Shown: positions 8,186 to 15,953, numbered from the stretch's first letter. The stretch: DNA of 34,144 nucleotides from Desulfobulbaceae bacterium (GCA_023230525.1 JALNXE010000043.1:1-34144); one strand, 5' to 3'. Translations and numbers: made by a program. Notes: generated by a model not told the origin, from the sequence alone.

Positions 8186-9217
8186 ATGAAGTTTGTGCGA
8201 TCAGTGCTGATTGTTTTGTCGGGCTTAATGTTGTGGGCCTGTGCCCCGCATTTCATGGTTCCGGAGAAGATGACGGTTGAACCTCGACTGACAGAGAATG
8301 CATTCATCAGCTTTGACGGCAGCGAACTGCCGCTGCAAACCTGGCTGCCGTCTGGCCCCCCCCAAGCGGTTATGATCGCCCTGCACGGCTATAATGACTA
8401 TGCCAACTTCATCAGGGATGCTGCCGTCTGGTTCAATGACCGGGGAATTGGGGTGTATGCCTATGATCAGCGGGGATTCGGCCGCGCCCCCCATCGGGGC
8501 AAATGGGCCGGCCAGGCGGCCATGTGCCGGGACCTCGGAACCATCATTGACCTGGTGCACCAGCGGCATCCGCATGTCCCGCTCTATCTGCTCGGCGACA
8601 GCATGGGCGGCGCGGTGGTCATGGTGGCGGACCGCCCGGAAAATCCCCTGCCGGTCGACGGGGTGATTCTGGTCGCCCCGGCGGTCTGGTCACGGGGTAC
8701 CATGCCGTTTTATCAGCGCTGGGCGCTCTGGCTGGGGGCCCGGATGATGCCCTGGCTGCAGGTGAGCGGAGAAGGGCTGCATATAACCCCTTCGGACAAT
8801 AAGGAAATGCTCAAGGCCCTGGGCCGGGATCCGCTGGTCATCAAGGAATCGCGGATTGACGCAATCTACGGCCTGGTGAATCTGATGGATGCCGCCTATG
8901 AAGCCGCGGACCGGTTCAACGGCAAGGTCCTTTTTCTCTATGGGGCAAAGGATGAGATTATCCCGCCCAGGCCGATGGAGGATGTTTTTACAAAAAGACT
9001 GCGCGGACATTTTTCCGAACCCCAGCGTCTCCTGGTCTATGCCAATGGTTATCACATGCTGCTGCGGGATCTGCAGGCAAAAGTCGTCTGGCAGGACATC
9101 CTCTGCTGGCTGGCCTGTCCTGCCGGGAAATTTCCGTCTGTCCGGGAAAAGGCGGCGCACGAAATTACCAGGGCTGAGGAGATGAAGGCTTTTATGCGTC
9201 CGGCATCCGTGATCTGA
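8186..9217 (+). CDS. Lipoprotein alpha/beta hydrolase (monoacylglycerol lipase/lysophospholipase-like)
   Basis: A 343-residue predicted serine hydrolase anchored to a membrane by lipid. The N-terminus is a short hydrophobic signal ending in LWAC with the lipobox cysteine at C19. The hydrolase core has ALHGYNDYA (oxyanion region), the nucleophile elbow GDSMGG with S139, the acid D256 in LYGAKDEIIP, and H290 in ANGYHMLL, so the triad is complete. The YDQRGFG segment is characteristic of the monoacylglycerol lipase/lysophospholipase group. The ATG at 8186 was preferred over a TTG nine bases earlier because of the AGG at 8174-8176. It is probably co-transcribed with the aldo/keto reductase. The likely substrates are acyl glycerols or lysophospholipids in the envelope. 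Confidence 0.9.
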   Translation: MKFVRSVLIVLSGLMLWACAPHFMVPEKMTVEPRLTENAFISFDGSELPLQTWLPSGPPQAVMIALHGYNDYANFIRDAAVWFNDRGIGVYAYDQRGFGRAPHRGKWAGQAAMCRDLGTIIDLVHQRHPHVPLYLLGDSMGGAVVMVADRPENPLPVDGVILVAPAVWSRGTMPFYQRWALWLGARMMPWLQVSGEGLHITPSDNKEMLKALGRDPLVIKESRIDAIYGLVNLMDAAYEAADRFNGKVLFLYGAKDEIIPPRPMEDVFTKRLRGHFSEPQRLLVYANGYHMLLRDLQAKVVWQDILCWLACPAGKFPSVREKAAHEITRAEEMKAFMRPASVI

Positions 9218-9312
9218 CGGGTGCCGGGCGGCGGATTTGTTACGAAAAAAGCATACAGCGTCAACACGTCCTTGACGAAACAGGCAAGCTGTGGTTTATC
9301 AGAATATATGAT

Positions 9313-9388
9313 GGGGCTGTAGCTCAGCTGGGAGAGCGACGCGTTCGCAATGCGTAGGCCAGGGGTTCGATCCCCCTCAGCTCCACCA
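9313..9388 (+). tRNA. tRNA-Ala(CGC)
   Basis: A complete 76-nt cloverleaf with encoded CCA. The acceptor stem GGGGCTG pairs with CAGCTCC and includes the G3-U70 wobble that defines alanine identity. The anticodon loop TTCGCAA carries CGC, and the T arm contains GGTTCGATCC. The anticodon stem has a closing G-U pair. It reads GCG codons. Confidence 0.96.
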
Positions 9389-9390
9389 CC

Positions 9391-9594
9391 TTATCCCCCT
9401 GCAGCCGGCATCCATGTCCGGACCCCGCACACCGAAACCGCTCCCCCTTCATCTCCGCAATGGCCTGCACTGCCATCACCGCAATCACCATCGTCCTGGC
9501 CCTCTTTCCTGAGTCTGCGGATCACTTCCCGGCGATCCGGCTCGGACACCCTGCCGCAGAGGTGCCCCAGGGTGTTTACAAGAAATGACTGCAT
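9391..9594 (-). CDS. Possible small hypothetical protein
   Basis: A 67-residue frame starting at an ATG (9592-9594) with GGAGG only about 3 nt upstream. It starts MQSFLVNTLGHLCGRVSEPD and continues with a charged helix (REVIRRLRKEGQ), then a Gly/Asp/Cys-rich tail. It ends just 2 bp from the tRNA-Ala gene on the other strand. I do not recognise the family. The charged helix looks protein-like, but the spacing is poor and the tail is low complexity, so it may not be real. Confidence 0.25.
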   Translation of the reverse strand: MQSFLVNTLGHLCGRVSEPDRREVIRRLRKEGQDDGDCGDGSAGHCGDEGGAVSVCGVRTWMPAAGG

Positions 9595-9944
9595 CCGCCT
9601 CCGGCCCCTTTTGTATCAGAATTATCTTCCTTGTCGCAATTAGCCTACAGTTTGTGTCCGTTGCGCCCGTTCTCGCTCTTTAATTTATTTATAATAATAT
9701 TAAATAGATGCCCTGACGGGGCCTGAGCCTGCCCGAGGCAGTTAATAAGAGAAATGGTGAAATCACCATAGTGTCTGGCCATATTCCCACAATGTGTTAC
9801 TGGTGGATTCCTTGGCGCTTAAGTAAATCAGTATATTATTTATAAATTAAAAACTTAATTTTTTAAAATGAATCAAGGTGTTATGTATTTTTTTGGCTCG
9901 GCAATTCCAGACCGGCCCGGAAAATGCTCTTAGGCCTCATTGTT

Positions 9945-10055
9945 AATTGCAAAATCGTTTTCGAAAACGGACACAAAGATTCATTCGTCAAAAAAAATCA
10001 TTGCATATCAGATGATTAAATAGGGAGGTGTTGCAGTAACCGCATTGTAACGATT
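9945..10055 (+). promoter_or_regulatory. Weak candidate for a c-di-GMP-I (GEMM)-like riboswitch aptamer
   Basis: The order GCAAA (9949-9953), a hairpin closed by a CGAAA-type loop (palindrome CGTTTTCGAAAACG at 9956-9969), then GGACACAAAG (9969-9978) resembles the conserved core of GEMM-I aptamers. In those, GCAAA, a GAAA-capped hairpin and GGACGCAAAG follow one another. A second hairpin (ATCAT/ATGAT) and TAGGGAG near 10021 follow, as in the second GEMM stem. The usual GGCAAACC is not intact and the region is unusually AT-rich. The palindrome could instead be a protein operator. Confidence 0.2.
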
Positions 10056-10097
10056 GTTTTTGCCAAAGAGGTTTATTGAGATTCTCTCTGACAAGAT

Positions 10098-10136
10098 CAT
10101 GGTATCCCCGGTAGGAAAGCTGAGGCGGGTATCATG
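10098..10136 (+). promoter_or_regulatory. 12-bp leader hairpin upstream of the cytochrome gene
   Basis: CATGGTATCCCC (10098-10109) pairs with GCGGGTATCATG (10125-10136) with one internal mismatch and two G-U pairs, enclosing a 15-nt loop. It lies about 40 nt before a terminator hairpin and about 105 nt before the start codon, so it could be part of an attenuation switch. Confidence 0.4.
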
Positions 10137-10177
10137 CCACTCACGCAAACTAACACAAAAATAGCTTTCAAGTGGAA

Positions 10178-10207
10178 AGAGCCTTACCCGGCTCTGCTGA
10201 TTTTTTT
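10178..10207 (+). terminator. Intrinsic terminator inside the cytochrome leader (possible attenuator)
   Basis: AGAGCC (10178-10183) pairs perfectly with GGCTCT (10190-10195) around a 6-nt loop, followed by GCTGA and seven T (10201-10207). It ends 33 bp before the ATG of the cytochrome gene, upstream of that gene's own ribosome site. A terminator in this place would block expression unless the leader refolds. The upstream CTTTC/GAAAG and CCACT/AGTGG pairings overlap its 5' side and could form an antiterminator. Confidence 0.55.
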
Positions 10208-10240
10208 GGAAAAAGGGTATAAAATCAAAGGAGTAGTTGA

Positions 10241-12472
10241 ATGAAAAAGTATTATTTTCTGTCATGTCTAACCACATTGCTAATCGGAGTAGGAATAGCC
10301 GCCACCCCCGCCCTGGCTGAAAACCATCAACGGAGCGACAGCAGGTCAGGCTGGACCGGAAGCGGCAGCGATGGTAGCGGCTCCGGCGGAGACAGCAGCG
10401 GCTCAACCGGCGGCTCAACGGGTGGTTCAACCGGTGGTTCAACCGGGGGCATTGACGCGGCAGCAGCACTGACCAGCACCTGTCTGAATTGTCACGGTGA
10501 CCGGAGCTCCAGGGTTGACTGCAACGATAATAAATGGACGGCCCATAACGGCACCCGGGTGAGCACTGCGGTATACGATGCGGTAACCGAGTATCTCACC
10601 GGTTCGGTGTGCGGCTCAACCGGCGGCAGCACGGGTGGTTCGACCGGCGGCACCGGAACCGCTACGAACTCCGATTATATTGTCGTTGGTACCAATGACC
10701 TCGGCATGCACTGCGTGTGCCTGACCTTCGACAAGTTCATGCTGCTGCCCCCGTTCAACACCCTGCGGGCCCAGGTGATCAAACGCGGCGAAGAGCCAAG
10801 CGTTATTGCCGATCCGAACAGCATCAGGGTCGAATACAATATCGTCGAGGATACCAATGCCGCCCTGGATGTTGATCCTTATTACCAGAGCTGGATTGAG
10901 AATGCGCCCAAGCTTTTTCCGGGTTTTAACCCCATTGACCCGAGCACCGGTGAATATCAGGGTCTGACCGGCGCCAAGCTGAAGGGCGAGATGGAGGCAA
11001 AAACCGACGAGGGCTGGTGGGAGATCAAAGGCGTGCCGGTCTATCCGAACATCGACAGCAATGGTGTCATGACCGACCCCCTGGGCGGCCCGAACAGGAA
11101 TCCCTTCCTCACCGCCAACATCAAGGTCTATGACCAGGCCTCCAACAAGTTGCTGGCCGAGACCAATACCGTGGCCCCTGCGGCCTTCGGCGGCTGCTGC
11201 TCCTGCCATATTGACGTAGCGGCGGCGAACGGCTATCCGGCCACTGCCCAAGGTTCCTTCGATGCCATGGGTATGCTGCACGAGCAGGATTCGGGCATTA
11301 ATATCGCGCAGCTCGACCCGGACGGTGACGGCGTTCCCGGACCAATCCGCTGCTCCCAGTGTCATCTCGACCCGGCCATGGGCGAATCCGTTGCCCCGGG
11401 CTATGCGGGCTACCCGACCTCGGTCTACACCTTCTCGGATGTTCTGCACCGGTTTCATGTGCAGAATCCGGAGGTCCTGACCTATGATCCCGATCTGGCC
11501 ACTGACTGTTACAAATGCCATCCTGGCAACGGGGTGAACTGCTATCGTGGCCATCACACCAACAAGACCATCGGTTCGGGCAGCAGCGCCCACAGTGTCT
11601 GGTGCACGGATTGCCACGGTGATCTGAACCAGCGCGTGGCCGAAGGCCAGCTGCAGCAGCCCTGGTCAGAGGCGACACTGCCCAAGTGTGCCGACTGCCA
11701 CACCAATACCGGCGAAGGCGGCGGCCACCTGAACACGGGCATTTTCGGCGCCTTCCTGAACAGCCGGGGCCACGAGGGCAACAAGATCCTGTGCTCGACC
11801 TGCCACGGCGCACCCCATGCCCTCTATCCGTCCACCCTGCCCAAGGACAACGAGCAGATGATCAGACTGCAGGGCACGCCTGACGCACTGGGAGCCGGCT
11901 CCTGCGGCGCCTGCCATACCAACCGGACCGATGGCGGTTACCCGTCCCATGGCAGCGGCGACAGCAGCAGCGGCGGCTCAACCGGTGGTTCGACCGGCGG
12001 TACAACCGGCGGCATCGATGCGGCAGCAACGCTGACCACCACCTGTCTGAACTGTCACGGCGACAACCGCAGCAAAGTCAGCTGCACCAACAGCCGCTGG
12101 ACGTCCCACAATGGGAGCCGGGTAAGCACCGCGATCTATGATGCGGTAACCCAGTATGTCACCGGAGCGGTTTGCGGTTCCGGCAGCCCCGGCGGCTCAA
12201 CCGGTGGTTCGACCGGCGGTACGACTACCTCCGGCGTTCCCGCCGACCATACCGACCGTCAAGACGGGGTCATGCACAAACCCGGCAAGGATCGGCCGTA
12301 TACCAACGGCTGCACCTCTTGCCATGGCAGCGACCTGCGCGGCGGCATCGCTCCTTCCTGCTATTCCTGCCACGACAAGCAATGGACGGAAAGTGCCGGC
12401 AGCACCGGCGGCAGCACCAGCGGATCAACAGAAGGTTCGACCCGCTACAGCCGCACTGGCAGCAGGGATTGA
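10241..12472 (+). CDS. Secreted 11-heme c-type cytochrome with Ser/Thr/Gly repeat linkers
   Basis: A 743-residue exported multiheme cytochrome, probably periplasmic or extracellular and involved in electron transfer to external acceptors. The signal peptide ends in TPALA at residue 26. Eleven CxxCH motifs start at C81, C319, C371, C423, C455, C483, C518, C555, C602, C691 and C707. The 145-320 region begins VVGTNDLGMHC and includes LLPPFNTLRAQVIKRG, a conserved domain of large deltaproteobacterial secreted cytochromes that itself has no heme until CCSCH at 319. A single-heme cassette (IDAAA, CLNCH, a Trp and HNG segment, RVSTA, YDAVT, VCG) occurs twice, near residues 70-125 and 591-645, each flanked by (S/T)TGG linkers. 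Each copy keeps two extra cysteines that could form a disulfide. AAAGGAG lies 7 nt before the ATG. The upstream leader suggests attenuation. The terminal electron acceptor cannot be deduced. Confidence 0.93.
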   Translation: MKKYYFLSCLTTLLIGVGIAATPALAENHQRSDSRSGWTGSGSDGSGSGGDSSGSTGGSTGGSTGGSTGGIDAAAALTSTCLNCHGDRSSRVDCNDNKWTAHNGTRVSTAVYDAVTEYLTGSVCGSTGGSTGGSTGGTGTATNSDYIVVGTNDLGMHCVCLTFDKFMLLPPFNTLRAQVIKRGEEPSVIADPNSIRVEYNIVEDTNAALDVDPYYQSWIENAPKLFPGFNPIDPSTGEYQGLTGAKLKGEMEAKTDEGWWEIKGVPVYPNIDSNGVMTDPLGGPNRNPFLTANIKVYDQASNKLLAETNTVAPAAFGGCCSCHIDVAAANGYPATAQGSFDAMGMLHEQDSGINIAQLDPDGDGVPGPIRCSQCHLDPAMGESVAPGYAGYPTSVYTFSDVLHRFHVQNPEVLTYDPDLATDCYKCHPGNGVNCYRGHHTNKTIGSGSSAHSVWCTDCHGDLNQRVAEGQLQQPWSEATLPKCADCHTNTGEGGGHLNTGIFGAFLNSRGHEGNKILCSTCHGAPHALYPSTLPKDNEQMIRLQGTPDALGAGSCGACHTNRTDGGYPSHGSGDSSSGGSTGGSTGGTTGGIDAAATLTTTCLNCHGDNRSKVSCTNSRWTSHNGSRVSTAIYDAVTQYVTGAVCGSGSPGGSTGGSTGGTTTSGVPADHTDRQDGVMHKPGKDRPYTNGCTSCHGSDLRGGIAPSCYSCHDKQWTESAGSTGGSTSGSTEGSTRYSRTGSRD
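10400..10447 (+). repeat. Four 12-bp coding repeats (Gly-Ser-Thr-Gly)
   Basis: Four near-identical 12-bp units of the type GGCTCAACCGGC encode the first flexible linker, just before heme cassette 1. They are prone to slippage. Confidence 0.85.
10613..10648 (+). repeat. Three 12-bp coding repeats, second linker block
   Basis: Three units of the same 12-bp repeat, directly after heme cassette 1. They separate it from the VVGTNDLGMHC domain. Confidence 0.8.
11975..12010 (+). repeat. Three 12-bp coding repeats, third linker block
   Basis: Units GGCTCAACCGGT, GGTTCGACCGGC and GGTACAACCGGC lie immediately before heme cassette 2. The same linker plus cassette order as at 10400-10615 supports a segmental duplication within the gene. 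Confidence 0.8.
12194..12229 (+). repeat. Three 12-bp coding repeats, fourth linker block
   Basis: Nearly identical over its first 27 bp to the block at 11975. It follows heme cassette 2 and precedes the two last heme motifs. A more degenerate Ser/Thr/Gly stretch (about 12400-12441) ends the protein. Confidence 0.8.
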
Positions 12473-12490
12473 TTCTGTTGGCAGTTAATT

Positions 12491-12543
12491 AGGAGCCGTT
12501 ACGAAATAACCTCTGCTTTCTGAACCATTTCGTTACGGCTCCT
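12491..12543 (+). repeat. 53-bp hairpin repeat, copy 1
   Basis: AGGAGCCGTTACGAAAT pairs with ATTTCGTTACGGCTCCT as a 17-bp stem with one T-T mismatch around a 19-nt loop. It starts 18 bp after the cytochrome stop codon. A copy of equal length with about 49 of 53 identical bases lies at 33975-34027. It may stabilise or end the transcript, and it may be a genome-wide repeat. Confidence 0.85.
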
Positions 12544-12609
12544 TATGCCGTTTTACAAGCCAGATGATGAGGATATTATTTTGCTACAACGGCTTAGTAA
12601 CCATCAATA

Positions 12610-12642
12610 AAAAAATGGGAGGTCCGCCTCCCATTTTTTTTT
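12610..12642 (+). terminator. Strong intrinsic terminator
   Basis: TGGGAGG (12616-12622) and CCTCCCA (12627-12633) form a stem with a 4-nt loop, preceded by six A and followed by nine T. It closes the cytochrome unit and could work in both directions. Confidence 0.92.
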
Positions 12643-12647
12643 GCCTC

Positions 12648-12675
12648 TTGTCCTTGCAAGCTGATACAGTAATAT
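12648..12675 (+). promoter_or_regulatory. Possible sigma-70 promoter for the toroid protein gene
   Basis: TTGTCC (12648-12653) and TAATAT (12670-12675) are separated by 16 bp. They lie just after the terminator and about 70 bp before the start codon. Confidence 0.25.
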
Positions 12676-12743
12676 CTGCAGTGAGTCTTTCAAAATTCCA
12701 CATCTGATTCGAGGACGAGAAGCGACGATCGCAAAGGAGTTGT

Positions 12744-13718
12744 ATGAAACAGCTAATCCGTACCATGGCAGCAGTCTGCCTGACCATCCTGTTCCTGGCC
12801 GCCGCCGTGGGAGCACAGCAGGCCCAGGAAAACAAGAACACCAAGGTCGATCTCGAGAAGACGGCCGCGCTTTATCTGCAATGGAGCAGCCGGCCGAGCT
12901 TTCCCGAATCGACTCCCTTCGCCTATTACACGGTTTACGCCATGCGGGCCCTGGGCAAGGAGATGCCCAAGGAGACCCGCGGCAAGATCGTCAGTTTCCT
13001 CAAATCCTGCCAGAAACCGGACGGCGGCTTTGCCAACGAGCCGAAATTTGCCCCGGCAAGCAACATCATATTCACCTATTATTGCCTGCAGACGCTTGAT
13101 CTTTTAGGTGAGTTCGGGGCCATCGATCAAAACAAGGTTCTTGCCTATCTGCTGGCCCTGCAGCAACCGGCAGGGGGCTTCAAGGCGTCCGCCGGGGAGA
13201 AAGAGAAGCCCTCCCTGGCCGCCACCTTCTATGGGGTCAGCTCTCTCTCCCTGCTCAAAAAACTCGACGCGGTCAACAAGGAGAAGACCGCAGCCTTTGT
13301 TGCCGCATTCAAGGAGCAAGACAAGGGGTTCGGTTTTGTGCCGGGCAAGCTTTCCGCCCCAACGTCCACCTTCATGGCAGTCCGTACTCTGAAGGTGCTG
13401 GGCATGCTGACCGATGAGGTGAAGAGCGGCGTGAGCGCCTACCTGCGGGATACCCGCTATGCCGGCCATGTCACCGACCGCAAGTATTACAGCCCGCCCA
13501 CCCTGCAGGACCTGGCCGAGGTGCTGAAGACCCTGCGCGACCTGTCCGCTTTGGAGGTCGCCGACCTGGCCAAGGTGAACAGCTTCATTGAATCGCTCTA
13601 TGTGGCGGAAAACAGCGGTTTCGGCCCGCAGCCAGGCTATGGCACCACCCCGCCCAGCACCTTTTACGGCATCGTCTGTCTGGTGCAGCTCGGCAAGCTG
13701 CCGGACCCCATGCCTTAA
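12744..13718 (+). CDS. Secreted prenyltransferase/squalene-cyclase repeat (alpha/alpha-toroid) protein
   Basis: A 324-residue exported protein. The signal peptide (KQLIRTMAAVCLTILFLAA, ending around VGA at 24) is followed by tandem helical repeats of the alpha/alpha-toroid type. The typical turns are visible as QKPDGGF (about 92), QQPAGGF (about 146), QDKGFGF (about 194) and NSGFGPQPG near the end. Each is followed by a helix of the kind TYYCLQTL, TFYGVSSL or TFYGIVCL. These resemble the beta subunits of protein prenyltransferases and terpene cyclases, but no DDXD-type cyclase motif is visible and the protein is secreted, so enzymatic activity is doubtful. AAAGGAG precedes the ATG. It lies behind a terminator after the cytochrome gene, so it is probably transcribed separately. 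A role in cell-envelope or cytochrome assembly is only a guess from context. Confidence 0.8.
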   Translation: MKQLIRTMAAVCLTILFLAAAVGAQQAQENKNTKVDLEKTAALYLQWSSRPSFPESTPFAYYTVYAMRALGKEMPKETRGKIVSFLKSCQKPDGGFANEPKFAPASNIIFTYYCLQTLDLLGEFGAIDQNKVLAYLLALQQPAGGFKASAGEKEKPSLAATFYGVSSLSLLKKLDAVNKEKTAAFVAAFKEQDKGFGFVPGKLSAPTSTFMAVRTLKVLGMLTDEVKSGVSAYLRDTRYAGHVTDRKYYSPPTLQDLAEVLKTLRDLSALEVADLAKVNSFIESLYVAENSGFGPQPGYGTTPPSTFYGIVCLVQLGKLPDPMP

Positions 13719-13778
13719 CCGGGAAGCGTTTTACTTGATCCTGGCTCAGCCGACTACCGTTGATTTCTGATCTAGCAG

Positions 13779-13835
13779 GCTGCGAAAACCATGTAAATCC
13801 AGTATTTCAAGCAGGATTTTCATGGTTCTTGCAGC
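13779..13835. repeat. Long inverted repeat between convergent genes
   Basis: The left arm from 13779 (GCTGCGAAAACCATG) and the right arm ending 13835 (CATGGTTCTTGCAGC) pair over 22 bp with 19 matches and a 13-nt loop. It sits between the convergent toroid and YecA-like genes. It may act as a terminator without a T tract, or be a dispersed repeat. Confidence 0.6.
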
Positions 13836-13939
13836 TTGTACTGGATCACCAATAAAGACGGCGCCCCTCGGATACAGCATCGGACGCTTAACCCCCCAGT
13901 TCCGGGATCAGTCTTTTGAGATAGCCCCCTTGGCCTGCC

Positions 13940-14683
13940 TCAGTGAAGCGGCACAATCTTCTCGCCTATCAGACAGCATTTTTTATACTTTTTGCCGCTG
14001 CCGCACGGGCAGGGATCATTGCGGCTGATTTGCGCCGCATGCACCGGCCGGCCCAGGGGCTGGATCTCCTGCAACCGGGCCTGCCGCTCCTTTTCCCGTT
14101 TTACCGCATGGTTTTGCAGGGACTGGACGGCATCCGGCAATAAGGAAAGGAGAACGGCCCAGAAGTGAATATCCTCTTCTCCGGGGCCGGGAGCCGTCGC
14201 AAAAAGCTCGCCCGCGCTTTCCGGCTCGGCAATGGCGGTGATGATCGCCAGGCCGGCCATATTCTCTTCCCCATCCTCATCCGCCAGCAGAGGTATCTCT
14301 TCCTGCAGCCAGCATTCTGGCCGCAGCATGAGGGCTTTATGAAAACCGTAGGCCCATTCCTCGGCCTCCTCCAGATCCCAGCCTTCCGGATCAGCCAGAT
14401 TGTAGGGAAAGGCCAGCTTGCCGTTATGGAAGGCATCGGAGTACCTGTTGTATACCCGAAACAGCGTATCGAGGCTTGATTTCGCCTGTTTTTCCGAGGG
14501 AAATTCCAGCATTTCCTCCCCGAATATGGCCGCCAGCCATTCACTCGGCACGATCACTTCCGGGGTGATGGCCACACCATAGAAAAATCCCAGCAGTTCC
14601 GTCACGGAGAGGTCATCGCAATCCTGGTTTTCCGCCAGGCTAAGCAGTTGTTCGAGGTTCTTTTTTTCTTTTTCAGTGATCAT
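13940..14683 (-). CDS. YecA/UPF0149 family protein with C-terminal SEC-C zinc motif
   Basis: A 247-residue cytoplasmic protein. The N-terminal two thirds match the YecA/UPF0149 all-helical domain, with LSVTELLGFFYGVAITPE, PSEWLAAIFGEE and DAFHNGKLAFPY as typical parts. The C-terminus has the SEC-C zinc-binding motif RNDPCPCGSGKKYKKCC with ligands C225, C227, C236 and C237, as also found at the end of SecA. The motif often mediates contact with the ribosome or SecB; here the partner is unknown. The ATG at 14681-14683 has only a weak GGAAG site. It stands alone and converges on the toroid gene. Confidence 0.9.
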   Translation of the reverse strand: MITEKEKKNLEQLLSLAENQDCDDLSVTELLGFFYGVAITPEVIVPSEWLAAIFGEEMLEFPSEKQAKSSLDTLFRVYNRYSDAFHNGKLAFPYNLADPEGWDLEEAEEWAYGFHKALMLRPECWLQEEIPLLADEDGEENMAGLAIITAIAEPESAGELFATAPGPGEEDIHFWAVLLSLLPDAVQSLQNHAVKREKERQARLQEIQPLGRPVHAAQISRNDPCPCGSGKKYKKCCLIGEKIVPLH

Positions 14684-14838
14684 CTTGTGGTTCTTCCGCG
14701 CATTGGTTTTTCTTGCCGGGCATCAGGGCCAAATATTGAATCCCTTCCTCCCCGCTGTCACATGACACTGCAATTTATTGGTTCCGGACCGGGAGTCAAT
14801 GAAAAACTGCACAGAATTTCCCTTATAACGCCGCTGAA

Positions 14839-14965
14839 GGACTCGTAAAAACTAAAATTAACCACAGAGAGCATAGAGCTCACAGAGATAACTGCTTGTA
14901 ATTAAAAATTTTTTCTTTGTGATCTCTGTGTGCTCCGTGGTGAAAACAGACTTTTTACGAATTCA
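14839..14965. mobile_element. MITE-like inverted-repeat element, copy A
   Basis: A 127-bp element with ends TCGTAAAAA (14843-14851) and TTTTTACGA (14952-14960). Long inner arms rich in CACAGAG on the left and CTCTGTG on the right can form one extended hairpin. It matches copy B at 17008-17136 in the opposite orientation; for example 42 of 45 bases agree between its right end and the left end of B. It lies in the 14684-15102 gap, which otherwise shows no gene. No flanking duplication is obvious. Confidence 0.75.
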
Positions 14966-15102
14966 TCACCGTTACAGGGGAATAAAACCTCAATTGCGCG
15001 TTGTATTTTATTTTTTTTAACGCGCACGATGATCATGGCGTGGTAGGGTTATACCGGAAACTGCCTTGAAGGTGAATTTCTTATCAAGGTTCCCGGATTT
15101 TT

Positions 15103-15531
15103 TCATTGCTGCCGACCTTCGGGAATGACTGCTATGACCTTGATCTCCTGTTCGCCTGAAAAAACCTCGCCGGCCGTGGTCGTACCCTTCATGATAAAGC
15201 TGTTGTAGTCATCGAATTCGAGGCCTGGTTCGGCCTTGACCGGTGCTGCCGCAAATTTTCCGGTAAAGTTTCCCCGGTTGTCGGGCTTGCATGAGGAAAC
15301 CGGCACAGTGACTGAATCAGCAACTTGCAATGCAACGGAAGAGCAAACCACATCGGCGCAAGCAATATCTGCGTGGATCGTCAGGACGTCAACCGGGCTC
15401 TCGATATTGAAGACATTGGGGGACACCTCGATTTGGATCTCAAGGGCTGACCCGGATGAAGGAAACAGGGCCGGAGGCAATAGCACTGCGCAGCACAAAA
15501 GACCCATAGCCATTTTTTTGCCGGATTCCAC
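15103..15531 (-). CDS. Small secreted hypothetical protein
   Basis: A 142-residue protein with a signal peptide (GKKMAMGLLCCAVLLPPALF, cleavage probably after SGSALA-like residues near 30). The mature part is a likely beta-rich domain (EIQIEVSPNVFNIESP and VTVPVSSCKPDNRGNFTGKF) that resembles a single Ig-like or CARDB-type fold. Cysteines at CADVVC and SSC could form a disulfide. The start is GTG at 15529-15531 with a strong AAGGAGG about 7 nt upstream. I do not recognise a family, and it has no close neighbours on its strand. A periplasmic or surface structural role is only a guess. Confidence 0.7.
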   Translation of the reverse strand: MESGKKMAMGLLCCAVLLPPALFPSSGSALEIQIEVSPNVFNIESPVDVLTIHADIACADVVCSSVALQVADSVTVPVSSCKPDNRGNFTGKFAAAPVKAEPGLEFDDYNSFIMKGTTTAGEVFSGEQEIKVIAVIPEGRQQ

Positions 15532-15953
15532 GATGATTCCTCCTTGTCGTTGTCTGTTGGGTAAATGCCGGCGCCACTTTTTGCCGATGGGGTGAACGGC
15601 TCATTTCTATTTTGCCCAAACAGCGGTATTTGTGGCAGGCTTGCCCCCTGATCTCTGTCAGCGGCAGACAGGAGTCCGGCAGGCAGAATAGTTGATTTTA
15701 TCACGGTTTATGCCGGTTGCTGTAGCTGAATTTCGTGGAAACAAGCGGCGGGCAGCTAAAAACCATTTAATTTCTGCACGTTGTCGCGGCCCTTGCAAAA
15801 TGGCGCCACCCCGGCGCAAGCCGGGGTCCGGAACAGGAGAAATAGGCCTATGACTGGATTTCGGCTTGCGCAGCAATGACGATATGGCGCATTGTTTATT
15901 TTGCAGGAGGCTATCGGAAGCCGGCAAGTTTTAGTAAAAGAGCGTAATATTTT
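15532..15953. other. Divergent intergenic region without a gene
   Basis: About 420 bp between the small secreted protein gene and the RNase H gene. It holds one inverted repeat, listed separately, and must contain promoters in both directions. The short frames present have no ribosome site or recognisable sequence. Confidence 0.5.
15814..15871. repeat. Inverted repeat of the GCAAGCCGGGG type
   Basis: GCGCAAGCCG (15814-15823) is exactly complementary to CGGCTTGCGC (15862-15871). The pairing extends inward to 13 of 16 positions. The flanks GGTCCGG and CAATGACG resemble common dispersed bacterial repeats with the pattern of a stem ending in CAATGACG. Confidence 0.6.

Larger units (their letters stand above)
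9595..10240 (+). other. Long AT-rich non-coding region and leader of the 11-heme cytochrome gene
   Basis: About 650 bp without a credible gene. It contains an AT-rich stretch (9678-9708) with a TATAAT at 9690-9695. A chain of small hairpins follows (GCCC/GGGC near 9711-9722, CTGCC/GGCAG at about 9728-9740, ATGGTG/CACCAT at about 9753-9768), then a second AT-rich block at 9830-9890. Downstream lie a GEMM-like segment, a 12-bp hairpin and an intrinsic terminator, listed separately. Either a long regulated 5' leader or an independent small RNA could explain this. Confidence 0.45.

Noticed and set aside
10363..12441. CRISPR array suggested by regularly repeated GGTTCAACCGGT units
   Set aside because: Units are 12 bp, contiguous, in frame and encode a Gly/Ser/Thr linker; there are no spacers.
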